Below the pieces are notes generated by a model. The model saw only the letters and a program-made list of their open reading frames with translations, did not search any database and was not told where the DNA came from. From Trachelipus rathkii (lineage: Eukaryota; Arthropoda; Malacostraca; Isopoda; Trachelipodidae): 11,886 nt of DNA. Position 1 is the first letter of the stretch; each line of letters opens with the position of its first letter. The position numbers and the translations under genes are program-made. This document shows positions 1 through 6,712 of the stretch, piece after piece. The stretch is taken from positions 27,501-39,386 of the forward strand of contig JABUQX010002689.1 in assembly GCA_015478945.1 (NCBI GenBank), given 5' to 3'.

Positions 1-400
1 TTCATATTCTTATGGTGTTGAGGAAATATTTACTTATTTTACCACAACTCACATTGATAAATGTTCATGTGCCATGCATTTGTATCGTTGGTCACGAAGG
101 ATTTTATTAACTTTATTCTAATTAAAAATATTTCTTGGAAAAAATATTTTGAAAGTCGCTTTTTAACTGGTTTTTGAAATAGGCATAAGGAGCTAGGATT
201 AAGAAGGTCCTATTTTGTTTGATTTTATTTTCATAATTTTTATTATCAAAATTACTTTTGAGATTCATGAATTTTTTTAGAAAAAGAAGAAAGGTTAGGA
301 CCTCCTCGGCTCCCAATCTAATTTTCATGTAAATGGGTAAATTAGATACATATATGCTTACGTATGTTTTTTTTTATATAAAAAAATTCACACCCCACGG
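1..400. other. AT-rich intergenic DNA
   Basis: No coding signal is seen on either strand. The minus-strand open frame at 122-328 is short, low-complexity and phenylalanine/lysine/asparagine-rich, as expected by chance in AT-rich DNA. The only structure noted is the fold-back candidate at about 185-316, listed separately. Confidence 0.5.
185..316. repeat. Small imperfect fold-back (MITE-like candidate)
   Basis: The left end reads GGAGCTAGGATTAAGAAGG then TCCTATTTT. The reverse complement of the right end (about 292-316) reads GGGAGCCGAGGAGGTCC then TAACCTTT. They share GGAGC, AGGA and AGGTCCTA in the same order, with a small gap. The roughly 70-base interior is AT-rich and non-coding. Inverted ends on a short non-coding body resemble a miniature inverted-repeat element, but no target-site duplication is evident and the match is short, so this may be chance. 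Confidence 0.25.
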
Positions 401-530
401 GCATATGCTTATTCTAGGAGGGGAACTTCTCTAGGTAATTTATACCTAGAATCCGGACTAGGGACCAAACCCGCGCCCCTGCCATGCGAATCTGTCGTTC
501 TACAGATTGGTCCATTTTCGAGGTAATGTG
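375..530 (-). mobile_element. tRNA-derived SINE-like unit (minus strand)
   Basis: On the minus strand a box B-like motif, GGTTTGGTCCC (plus positions 461-471), lies inside GCGGGTTTGGTCCC, close to the tRNA T-arm consensus GGTTCGANTCC. About 43 bases upstream is TGGACCAATCTGTA (plus 501-514), a weaker box A match, at the A-to-B spacing of a real tRNA. The anticodon arm does not pair well, so this is not a functional tRNA. The downstream body (to about 375) includes a CCTAGAAT/ATTCTAGG inverted repeat and ends in a T/A-rich stretch, as SINE tails often do. Assignment as a SINE head is inference from spacing and box B; no family was recognised. Confidence 0.45.
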
Positions 531-1125
531 TGCTTGTTAATAAAATTTAGTCATCAATACGTGCAAGAGAAAAGAAACCGCTAAATTTACAATATGAAAT
601 CTTTTGAAATGCATTTTAATCGTTATTATAAGGGAAATAAAAAAAAGTATTCCAGAAAAACATTTCTGAAACATTTTAAACTTTTTATAATCTTTCAATT
701 AACAATAAGAATCTCTTTATTAATCAAAAAGATCATTTTCAAATTCAGATATTAAAACCACTTAAAAAGAAAAAAATTTTAACTTAAAATATTCCCAAAA
801 TTCAGTTTAAAGTTAATTTCCCGAGAGAGATTGTTGGAACACTCAATTAAGGGCTATAATTAATTAAAGAGATTGTAGACGTATATTTTAAAGAGCTCTA
901 AAAATACATGTCGCCCCTGACAATGCAAAGCCTTGTTTCCATGAAGCGTCCAATGACGATATTTAAGTAAAATATTTAAACAGGACTTTAAAAAGGTTTT
1001 CTAAAACGATTTATTAATAGGTTGCAATATATGTTAATTTTTATAATGATTCAAGGTAATGGCTGTCAATTAACGAAAGGAATTTCGCATAAACTAAGAT
1101 GCCAAAATGAATTCTCTTTCCTTCA

Positions 1126-1126
<1 letters not shown>
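531..1126. other. AT-rich intergenic DNA, nothing recognised
   Basis: The segment is AT-rich with scattered A and T runs. No open frame, RNA gene or repeat family was recognised on either strand. The open frame beginning at 1022 is carried mainly by the adjacent TATC microsatellite. Confidence 0.5.

Positions 1127-1186
<60 letters not shown>
1127..1186 (+). repeat. (ATCT)n microsatellite, uninterrupted
   Basis: About 15 uninterrupted ATCT units. The tract reads as repeated Ile-Tyr-Leu-Ser in one frame and so creates a spurious 64-codon open frame. Confidence 0.97.
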
Positions 1187-1232
1187 GCTTTTTCGTTTAA
1201 TTCCCAACCTCTTTGATCAGCCTGTTTTTCTT

Positions 1233-1352
1233 TGTATTTCGTATCTAAGCCCTATCTATCATATCTAATCAGTCATATCTATCGTATCTAATCTATCGAT
1301 CATATCATATCGTATCGTATCTATCCTATCATCTATCATCTATCTATCTATC
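1233..1352 (+). repeat. Degenerate TATC/ATATC microsatellite
   Basis: A mixture of TATC, ATATC, GTATC and ATCATC units, for example CTATCTATCATATC and CATATCGTATCGTATC, ending in CTATCTATCTATCTTTC. It looks like an older, decayed relative of the pure ATCT tract about 50 bases to the left, suggesting one locus with both a fresh and a decayed section. Confidence 0.9.
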
Positions 1353-1584
1353 TTTCTAATTACACTGAATCGAGTCGATTTTCATCAAACTTTTCAACGT
1401 CATTTCCGCTGATGTATATATAAAAGTTACACATTAACTAAAAAATGAGAGCTAGAAAAAATTGGCAATCGGCTTTCGTTTTCACGAAGATATTTCATCT
1501 TCTAACATGCCGCACTATATCCGAATTATGAAAAATAAAACAATTTCAGAGGAGAGTAGAAGGACGCTTCGCTCACTGCTAAAA

Positions 1585-2310
1585 GGAGGCCTTAATCATC
1601 GAGGGTATGAGTGGTTTCATTCCATCTTCAGCTAAAGTCTTTTTCTCCACAAAATCCATAGATTCGATGGAGAATGTCTCGCTCCAATTCAGGAGAGAAC
1701 ATTGCCTGATCGGCATGATAAACTCTCGTTGTCTAAGACTCTTACTAATTTCCATTCTGCTCGAATCGTTGCAGGGATATTGATTCAACCAGGCTAAGCG
1801 CGCTTTTACTAAAAGCAAGAGTCGACGAACCTACTTGGGCTTCAACGATAAATTTCTGCCCTTCCAAAAATATCTCTAATAACTTTTGTAAATCTGCCTT
1901 TTCTACCACTTATTCCCCTGACGGTTCTGAAGCTAGCTCTCCTACTGAAAGGCCTCATCTCTTCTGCCGCCTCCTATTTTCAATCCTGAAAGATACTAAC
2001 CCTGGACTTACAATAAGTCTCTAGAAAACCCTATCCGTGCACTGCTACTACGTATCCTAACTCTCAGATGTTCCACCGTATCTCATCGCGTACAGCTATC
2101 CACTTCCCTTACAGAAACACAGAGATTAACGCATAACCCGAGTCGCGCCAGCTTCAAACTCGGATCTCCTTGACACCTACAATAATCTCCAGGAATGACC
2201 CATGCACTATGAGTGTCAGGAACGCTAGGTATTGCAATGGGCGTAACCCCTCTTGCGAGAGAATATAGCAGTTCTTACCCCGAAGAGGAAACCTGCACGT
2301 AGTTTGAGAG
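1585..2310 (+). pseudogene. Copy A: linker between endonuclease and RT (broken)
   Basis: The segment reads as the basic linker that joins the endonuclease to the RT in Jockey-like ORF2. At about 1603-1650 one frame gives GMSGFIPSSAKVFFSTKS, resembling the family pattern of a hydrophobic GM..(F/Y)IPSS..K.F motif. At about 1792-1815 AKRAFTKSKS matches the basic A-K-x-x-F-x-x-x-K segment. At about 1876-2010 the frame gives NISNNFCKSAFSTTYSPDGS, then SSPTE and a LF..LFS segment, matching the NISNNFC..PPL..PDGS..SP.EKA.LF pattern just ahead of the RT. Positions 2010-2300 are poorly preserved. No catalytic function is expected from this part. Confidence 0.7.
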
Positions 2311-3180
2311 TGTGCTTCTAGAGCTGGCTCTGTCCTTGTTCAACTCTACTCTCTATCCTTAATATAGTACATTTTCCTCAGTGCTGGAAGACCATATGTC
2401 CAAAGCCATCCCGGCAAAAAGGGCAGCACTCTGATCCTTCCAACTAGTTTCGTCCTATAGCTCTCACTTGGATTCTATCTAAGATCTTTGAAACTCTTCT
2501 TAACTCTCATTTCTGGATCATCTGGAGTCTCATTCCCTTCTTTAGATCATCAGTATGGCTTTCGATGCTCGAATCAAACTAGGTACATACAATCCTATAC
2601 TAAACTGATGTATGGTCTTCCTGCCTTTAAACGTATGGGGAGTCTTGTCTGTGGAGCTCACATATCAAGCTTGTATCGAGTATGCATGCCATAACTACTC
2701 TCTAAGCTCCCCTTCCTTTGGGTTCCTCTTTCTCTTTGCTTACTCTTTTCAAGTTTTCTCTCTGGTCGCCCCCATATCAGCACTCGGTTTTATGGGAGGC
2801 CACCTTCTTCCTCCTTTCTGTTAATTGTGGTGAAGCCTTCAAGGTTCTGTTTTATCTCCAACATTTTTACTTTTAATATTTTCCCTTTACTCTGTTCACT
2901 CTTATGACGACGACTCAACTCTCCATTCTTCCACTCATTTCAAATCTGCTCCCTCTTTGCATCTAGAAGTTGCCTCTCTTCAGCTTTCCGATCTATTCTT
3001 GCAGATCTCCCGGTGGGGCCACCGCAAACCTTGTGAAATTCAACTCTTTTAAAAACTCAACTTCTTTACACTCGCCTCTCAAAACACCTCTTACTTCCTA
3101 TTTTCTAGACGTTCTAACGTCTCACCTTGACAACATTAAACATTCTTGTCTGAACAAAACAAAAAAAATTGTCTGAAACC
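2311..3180 (+). pseudogene. Copy A: reverse transcriptase domain (broken)
   Basis: RT blocks appear in order with frame changes between them: ECAS and ELALSLFNSTLYP (2300-2355), QCWKTICPKPSRQKG (2381-2425), SDPSN then a stop at the expected tyrosine, RPIALT (2433-2470), SKIFETLLNSHF (2478-2513), and DHQYGFRCSNQT (2545-2580), the classic QYGFR box. At 2620-2690 is a decayed form of the SLV.ALDISKAFDRVWH motif, in which the first catalytic aspartate is not recognisable. KLPSFGF-like text follows (2704-2735). The YADD box reads YDDD at 2903-2914, within HSYDDDSTLHSS. NLVKFNSFK (about 3031-3057) matches the post-catalytic WG..NLV.FN..KT segment. At least five frameshifts make the domain untranslatable. 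Confidence 0.87.
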
Positions 3181-3780
3181 TCATATCCACAACGGTTTTT
3201 ACGTGCCCGTCAAAGAAGCTAGGAGTTTCTGTTTCACGTTGCGGGAATTTTTCTTCTTCTGCTCAGTTATTTTATAAAGCCTGTCGCCCTTGCTTGGAGT
3301 ACTGTTCTCGACATATCTATTTGTGGGGGGGGCTCCGGCTCCACGCTTCTATTGGATAGAGTTGAGTCTAAACTGAGAGACTAATAAACTGCCCCTACTT
3401 TCAAACTCTTCATTAAACCTCTATCTTCTGCGACTTGCGTGCGCACTATCTCTTTTTTAGGTACGTACAAACGTAGATGCCTCAGGGGAGTTGGCGCTCG
3501 CATTCCACCTCCATTGGCGTCCCCTCGTAATACAAGGTGCCTTACACTCGCAGAATTTTGCGTGAGCATTTGAAAAATCCCAGACTACGTTCGTTGTGAG
3601 TGCCTTCTTCTTCCAGCCACTTCTGTTCTGTGGAAACTCCTTGTCATCTTGTTATCCAACTGTATTAATCTGCCTGCTCTTTAAAAACCACGTCTGCGCT
3701 CAACCTAAGAGATTTGCGTTAGCTTGGGCTTGGGTGGTTTCCTGTATTTTATTCCTACCCCCTCTTAAAAAGGTCCAGCC
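3181..3780 (+). pseudogene. Copy A: RT thumb and C-terminal region (broken)
   Basis: YKACRPCLEYC (3273-3305) matches the Y(K/R)G.IRPC.EYCSH motif of Jockey-like thumbs. A frameshifted WGGxxSTxLLDRVESK follows (3322-3373), where a run of eight G has probably caused the slip. RIPPPLASPRNTR (3499-3537) matches the MPPPL.RPR.TR segment near the C-terminus. SFFFPS..LLWNSL..CFP and NLPALK-like text in shifting frames (3600-3700) matches the terminal LWNSLP..VFPP..L..FK block. This confirms that the 3' end of ORF2 is present and that truncation is only at the 5' side. Confidence 0.82.
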
Positions 3781-3800
3781 CTGAGTGGTGTAATCTGTAA

Positions 3801-3860
3801 TAATATATAGATATATATATATATAATTATATATATATATATATAATATATAATAATATA

Positions 3861-3927
<67 letters not shown>

Positions 3928-3929
3928 AG
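3801..3929. repeat. (AT)n microsatellite
   Basis: Nearly pure AT dinucleotide repeat with a few ATT/TAA interruptions. It sits exactly between the 3' end of copy A and the 3' end of the minus-strand Penelope-like copy. Confidence 0.97.
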
Positions 3930-3953
3930 TTTAAAGCCAAAATGATCGCTAAG

Positions 3954-4857
3954 TAAATATTTATCAATAGGAGGGCCTTATTGATAAGATAGGAAGGAAT
4001 CAGTTAAGAAAAATAATTACATTACAAGTTAAATAAATATAATTCTTGAGCTTTCGTCCTAAGCTAAAAGTAATACAAAAATTAACGATATAACTAACAT
4101 AAGAAAAAATAAAAATATTTTAGTTATGTAATATTTTAAAGTTTGGAATAATTTTATTTTTTTTAAAAAATTGTGTGTGCTCAGAATATTATTTGTATTG
4201 TGCTATGTTATAATCGCCTTTTGTTATTGAAATTATTTGAATGGATGATGCAGAAGGTTCAATGAGTTTTCGTTTCAGTAGATTTTGTACATGTAAAGAT
4301 TGATGTCATTTGGTTAATGTTAATGAATGATTATAAGTAGAGCGTTGTATGTTCAGGAAGAATTTTGATTTTGCTTAGAAAGTCATGTTTGTGTTGATAA
4401 AGGCGAAGTGTAAGACATGGTTTCACCAATGTAAGAGTTACAAATCTTTGAATTGAATTTGGAACACATTGGAGAGTTCCGAGGAGATGGGTGATAAATT
4501 GTGATTTAAGGTTTTTTTTAGAGGAGATATGCAGAGAAGTGAAACGTAGAAGTTTTGAGAAAATATGTTTTAATGTGATTGAGAAATTGAGGTAGGGAAG
4601 AAATAGTTAGAATTATAGTGTGGTTAATGGAGATTGTTAGTAGTTTTGTTTGTTCTTTTTCAAGGCCTAATGAATTGATGTGGAATGAAAAGAAAGGTTT
4701 TGCAAAGTGGTGGTTAAAAGAGATTCAGTTGAAGTTTAGGAGGGAGAGCATATGCGGGAAAGCACGTAAAGAAAAAGGTAAGAGAGGTGGCAAAATTTTA
4801 GTGTTTAGATATTGTGAGGAAACCAAGTGTATGTAAGAAAGGTTGAAGTAGGTTTCA
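3954..4857 (-). mobile_element. Penelope-like element, left copy (minus strand, 5'-truncated)
   Basis: The minus-strand copy retains only the part after the RT catalytic core: thumb region, GIY-YIG endonuclease segment and 3' UTR. NSYIGET (TACATTGGTGAAACC) lies at 4419-4433. KRKLIEP lies at 4257-4276, matching the RKLIESF tail motif that closes these ORFs. RAFRICSP-coding DNA lies at about 4740-4772 but carries an extra G (GCGGGAAAGC instead of GCGGAAAGC), which breaks the frame. The plus-strand open frame at 4618-4836 is antisense to this relic and is not a gene. The copy ends at about 4857, where similarity to the right copy stops. Confidence 0.88.
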
Positions 4858-4889
4858 TTGAACGCTTCATTACGTGAACTAATTTCACT

Positions 4890-5475
4890 TAATGCTACCC
4901 TTTCCCTCTCTTAAAAACTTATCAACCTCACCCTTTGAACATAATTTCTTCGAATTTAATAATCTTTCTTTAAGCAAAACTCCGCGGTCTTAGCATGGGC
5001 TCCCTTGTCTCTCCTACTCTTAGCAATATCTTCATAAACTTATCGAATATTACCACATCCTCCCTCACCTCCTTATTTTAGTACTAATGCTATCGTTATG
5101 TAGAGATATCTCGCCGCCGTCCCTCCCATTCAACCCCAACTATCCCTAGCTCAAAACACTATCCACCCTAACATTAAAATCACTTATGAACACTCTCAAA
5201 ACAACACGTTACCGTTCTAGATACTCTCAAGACTTTGTCCACCTCTTACACATCCAATTCACTATTTACAGAAAAACCTACATCCAAACCCTTCTGTTAC
5301 ATACACTGTTCTCCTCACATAATCTAAACACTAAAATTGGCTTCTCTCTCTCTCCCTTTTCTTTACGTGCTTTCCGCATATGCTCTCCCTCCTACCTTCA
5401 ACCTGAACTCAACTATTTAACCTCCACTTTCAAAAACCTTTCTTATCCTTCTCACATCATCCGTTAGGCCTTAAA
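4890..5475 (+). pseudogene. Penelope-like RT domain (broken, right copy)
   Basis: FEFNNLSFKQNS-type text (about 4950-4985) matches the F.FNN..YKQ..G segment just before the box starting at 4995, which reads MGSLVSPTLSNIF (4995-5033; family pattern AMGSPLSP.L.NIF). YRYVE (5091-5105) is the RYVDD catalytic box; GTAGAGATATCTC looks like a GTAGATGATATC-type original with single-base losses, so both aspartates are disrupted. LAQNTIHPNIKITYEHSQNN then TLPF (about 5140-5215) matches the LN..HPNIKFT.E.E.NN.LPFLD segment, followed by a stop. Downstream in another frame, RAFRICSPSYLQPELNYL and NLSYPSHIIR (5366-5467) are the conserved thumb. Partner nuclease is directly downstream. Confidence 0.87.
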
Positions 5476-5940
5476 AAGAGCAAACAAAACCTACTATAAT
5501 CCTCCCATAAACCACTCCTATAATTCTAACTCTTTCCTTCCTCTACATCAATTTCCTCTTAATCCCATTAAAAATATTTTCCCAAAAACTTTGCGTTTCA
5601 CTTCCTCTGATATCCTCCCTCTAAAAAAAACCTTAAACCACACATATATCAACCCATCCCTCCTACGGAACTCTCCCAATGTGTTTACAAAATTCCCTGC
5701 AAAAATTGTAACTCCCTTTACATTGGTGAAACCCATGATCTTACACCCCCTCTATCAACAACAGACATGACCTTCTACACGACAATCAAATTCTTCCCTG
5801 ACACTCCATCGCTTCTACTTATAATCATTCCATTAACATTAACCAAATGACACCTATTTTAACATGTACAAAATCTACAAAAACGAAAGCTCATTGAATC
5901 CTTCGCATCATCAATTCAAATAATCTCAATAACGTGGCAT
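5476..5940 (+). pseudogene. Penelope-like GIY-YIG endonuclease domain (broken, right copy)
   Basis: VYKIPCKNCNSLYIGET lies at 5683-5733. YIGET is the YIG half of the GIY-YIG nuclease motif (V-Y standing for GIY) and C-x2-C just before it is the start of the zinc-binding segment typical of EN-plus Penelope-like elements. The region before it (5476-5680) is the RT-EN linker, asparagine- and lysine-rich. After YIGET the frame shifts repeatedly: YNHSINI (about 5819-5840) recalls the H(S)..H.I..F histidine region, and KRKLIESFAS (5881-5910) is the conserved R(K)..IES.AI closing motif. This nuclease would make the target nick in an active element; here it is frameshifted. Confidence 0.87.
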
Positions 5941-6203
5941 TATAAAATAGACACAAATAGACGGTTTTCTGAAAGCACCACATATTTTAAAAAAAAATTA
6001 AATATTCAAATTTTAAAATATTAGGTACATAACTAAATAATTTTTACTTTTTTCATAATGTGTAGTTTATACATATCTTCTTCTGAAGGAGGTTCCAGCT
6101 TAGCAACGAAAGCTCAAGAATATATATTTAATTTTAACTTGTAAATGAATTATTTTTCTAACTGATTCCTTCTTTATCTTATCAATTGAGGCCCTTCTAC
6201 TAT
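5941..6203 (+). other. 3' UTR of the right Penelope-like copy
   Basis: AT-rich non-coding sequence between the end of the endonuclease frame and the AT tract. The segment 6075-6120 (TTCTTCTGAAGGAGG, then AGCTTAGCAACGAAAGCTC) is preserved in part in the left copy (CTTAGGACGAAAGCTCAAGAAT on its strand, about 4045-4070), so it belongs to the element and not to the host. CTGAAGG and CGAAA resemble loosely the two conserved strands of a hammerhead ribozyme core, which some Penelope-like elements carry; see findings. Confidence 0.6.
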
Positions 6204-6314
6204 GTAAATATATATATATATATTATATATATATAATACTATAATATAATTATATATATAATATATATATAATATTATATAATAATATATAAATATATAT
6301 ATATATATTATAAG
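6204..6314. repeat. (AT)n microsatellite
   Basis: AT repeat with frequent ATT/AAT interruptions. It lies between the 3' end of the plus-strand Penelope-like copy and the 3' end of the minus-strand SINE unit. Confidence 0.95.
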
Positions 6315-6465
6315 ATAACTGCTCATCCTTCTACACCTCACGCAGTGTGATATATATATTGATAAAAATAACCCCTTGAGTTAATTTCACTCTGCTGGGA
6401 TGGAACCTCGGCCCCTAGCAAGACCGCGTAAGGTTTGACGACTTACGCCACATGCGACTAAAAGA
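6315..6465 (-). mobile_element. tRNA-derived SINE unit 1 (minus strand)
   Basis: Read on the minus strand, a box A-like TGGCGTAAGTCGTCA (plus 6436-6450) is followed about 43 bases later by a box B-like GGTTCCATCCC (plus 6397-6407), the A-to-B spacing of a tRNA gene. These are internal RNA polymerase III promoter elements. A body follows (AGCAGAGTGAAATTAACTC, then GTGAGGTGTAGAAGGATGAG) that ends at CAGTTAT and the AT tract. The same body occurs again at 6616-6712, which shows it is a dispersed or duplicated repeat. It is not a functional tRNA: acceptor and anticodon arms do not pair properly. Family not recognised by name. Confidence 0.65.
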
Positions 6466-6615
6466 AAAACGCGAGAAATGTTCCTGAAGTGAATATATCA
6501 CCCACCAAACAGAACCCACAACGAGCTCTTCCCGTCACACTCGGGGTAGTCAAAACAAGAGCACCGCACAGATGACAATACTATTAAAACCGGAATATAA
6601 TGTATTAATAATATA
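6466..6615. other. Spacer between SINE units
   Basis: About 150 bases of mixed composition, clearly less AT-rich than the surroundings (for example CCCGTCACACTCGGGG, which can form a short GC-rich hairpin at 6524-6546). On the minus strand it begins with a short AT-rich remnant (TTATATTATTAATACATTATAT) after unit 2, then unrelated sequence up to the box A of unit 1. It may be an extended 5' part of the SINE or unique DNA. Confidence 0.4.
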
Positions 6616-6712
6616 ACTGCTCATCCTTCTACACCTCACCGCATTTGTGAGAGGTATTGATAAAAAAACCCTTTAATTAATTCACTCTGCTGGGATGAAC
6701 CTGTGCCCTAGC
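6616..6712 (-). mobile_element. tRNA-derived SINE unit 2 (minus strand, head-truncated)
   Basis: A direct repeat of 6318-6420: AACTGCTCATCCTTCTACACC, then ATTGATAAAAA, CACTCTGCTGGGATG and CCCTAGCAA, with scattered differences. On the minus strand it keeps box B (plus 6692-6701, GGTTCATCCC) but the box A part is absent beyond 6712. It therefore could not start its own transcription. Confidence 0.75.

Larger units (their letters stand above)
1575..3795 (+). mobile_element. Non-LTR retrotransposon relic, copy A (Jockey/CR1-like), 5'-truncated
   Basis: A plus-strand relic of ORF2 of a non-LTR retrotransposon. Such elements nick target DNA and copy their RNA in place. Recognisable blocks occur in the expected order across three frames: EN-RT linker, RT palm/fingers, thumb and C-terminal region. 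No upstream endonuclease is visible, so the copy is 5'-truncated, as is usual for this class; the left edge could lie anywhere from about 1510 to 1580. The right edge is a short 3' tail (CCTCTTAAAAAGGTCCAGCCCTGAG, about 3761-3785) running into an (AT)n tract. Many frameshifts and stops show it is long dead. Copy B on the minus strand (about 8500-11020) is the same or a sister family. Jockey-like is my best class call; CR1/L2 is the alternative. Confidence 0.85.
3954..6209. repeat. Large imperfect palindrome made by two head-to-head Penelope-like copies
   Basis: The left arm (3954-4857) is the reverse complement of the right arm (about 5273-6209), with many substitutions and indels. Anchors are AAGGGCCTCAATTGATAAG-type text (left 3967-3990, right 6175-6195), GAGCTTTCG/CGAAAGCTC (4049-4057; 6106-6114), TTTCACCAATGTA/TACATTGGTGAAA (4421-4433; 5719-5731) and GGGAGAGCATATGCGG/CCGCATATGCTCTCCC (4742-4757; 5375-5389). 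The 415-base centre belongs only to the right copy. Both outer ends abut AT tracts. As RNA or single-stranded DNA it could form a long hairpin. Confidence 0.93.
4858..6209 (+). mobile_element. Penelope-like element, right copy (plus strand, 5'-truncated)
   Basis: The longer of the two copies. It starts in the RT domain directly at the junction and runs through the RT core, thumb, GIY-YIG endonuclease and 3' UTR (about 5940-6209), ending at an AT tract. Penelope-like elements are a distinct retroelement class whose RT is related to telomerase, fused in EN-plus members to a C-terminal GIY-YIG nuclease. The combination of MGS..SP.L.NIF, RAFRICSP and C-x2-C..YIGET identifies the class firmly. N-terminal RT sequence is absent. 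Frameshifts and stops show this copy is inactive. Confidence 0.9.

Noticed and set aside
1022..1216. Plus-strand 64-codon open frame with Ile-Tyr-Leu-Ser repeats
   Set aside because: Generated by the (ATCT)n tract.
1127..1352. CRISPR-like or satellite array
   Set aside because: The unit is four to six bases with no unique spacers; it is a microsatellite.
1579..1818. Minus-strand 79-codon open frame
   Set aside because: Antisense to the copy A linker, whose plus-strand translation matches the family pattern.
1575..3795. LTR retrotransposon or endogenous virus
   Set aside because: No LTRs, gag, protease or integrase motifs; motif order and the SYADDSTLH-type box fit a non-LTR retrotransposon.
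4618..4836. Plus-strand 72-codon open frame rich in Lys/Glu/Trp
   Set aside because: Antisense to the minus-strand Penelope-like copy.
5548..5736. Minus-strand 62-codon open frame
   Set aside because: Antisense to the plus-strand Penelope-like endonuclease region, which has the recognisable C-x2-C and YIGET motifs.
3954..6209. Foldback DNA transposon with long terminal inverted repeats
   Set aside because: The arms encode Penelope-like RT/GIY-YIG fragments and are explained by two inverted retroelement copies; no transposase is seen.
6390..6460. Functional tRNA gene on the minus strand
   Set aside because: Box A, box B and their spacing are present, but the acceptor and anticodon arms do not pair and the body is repeated at 6616-6712 as in a SINE.
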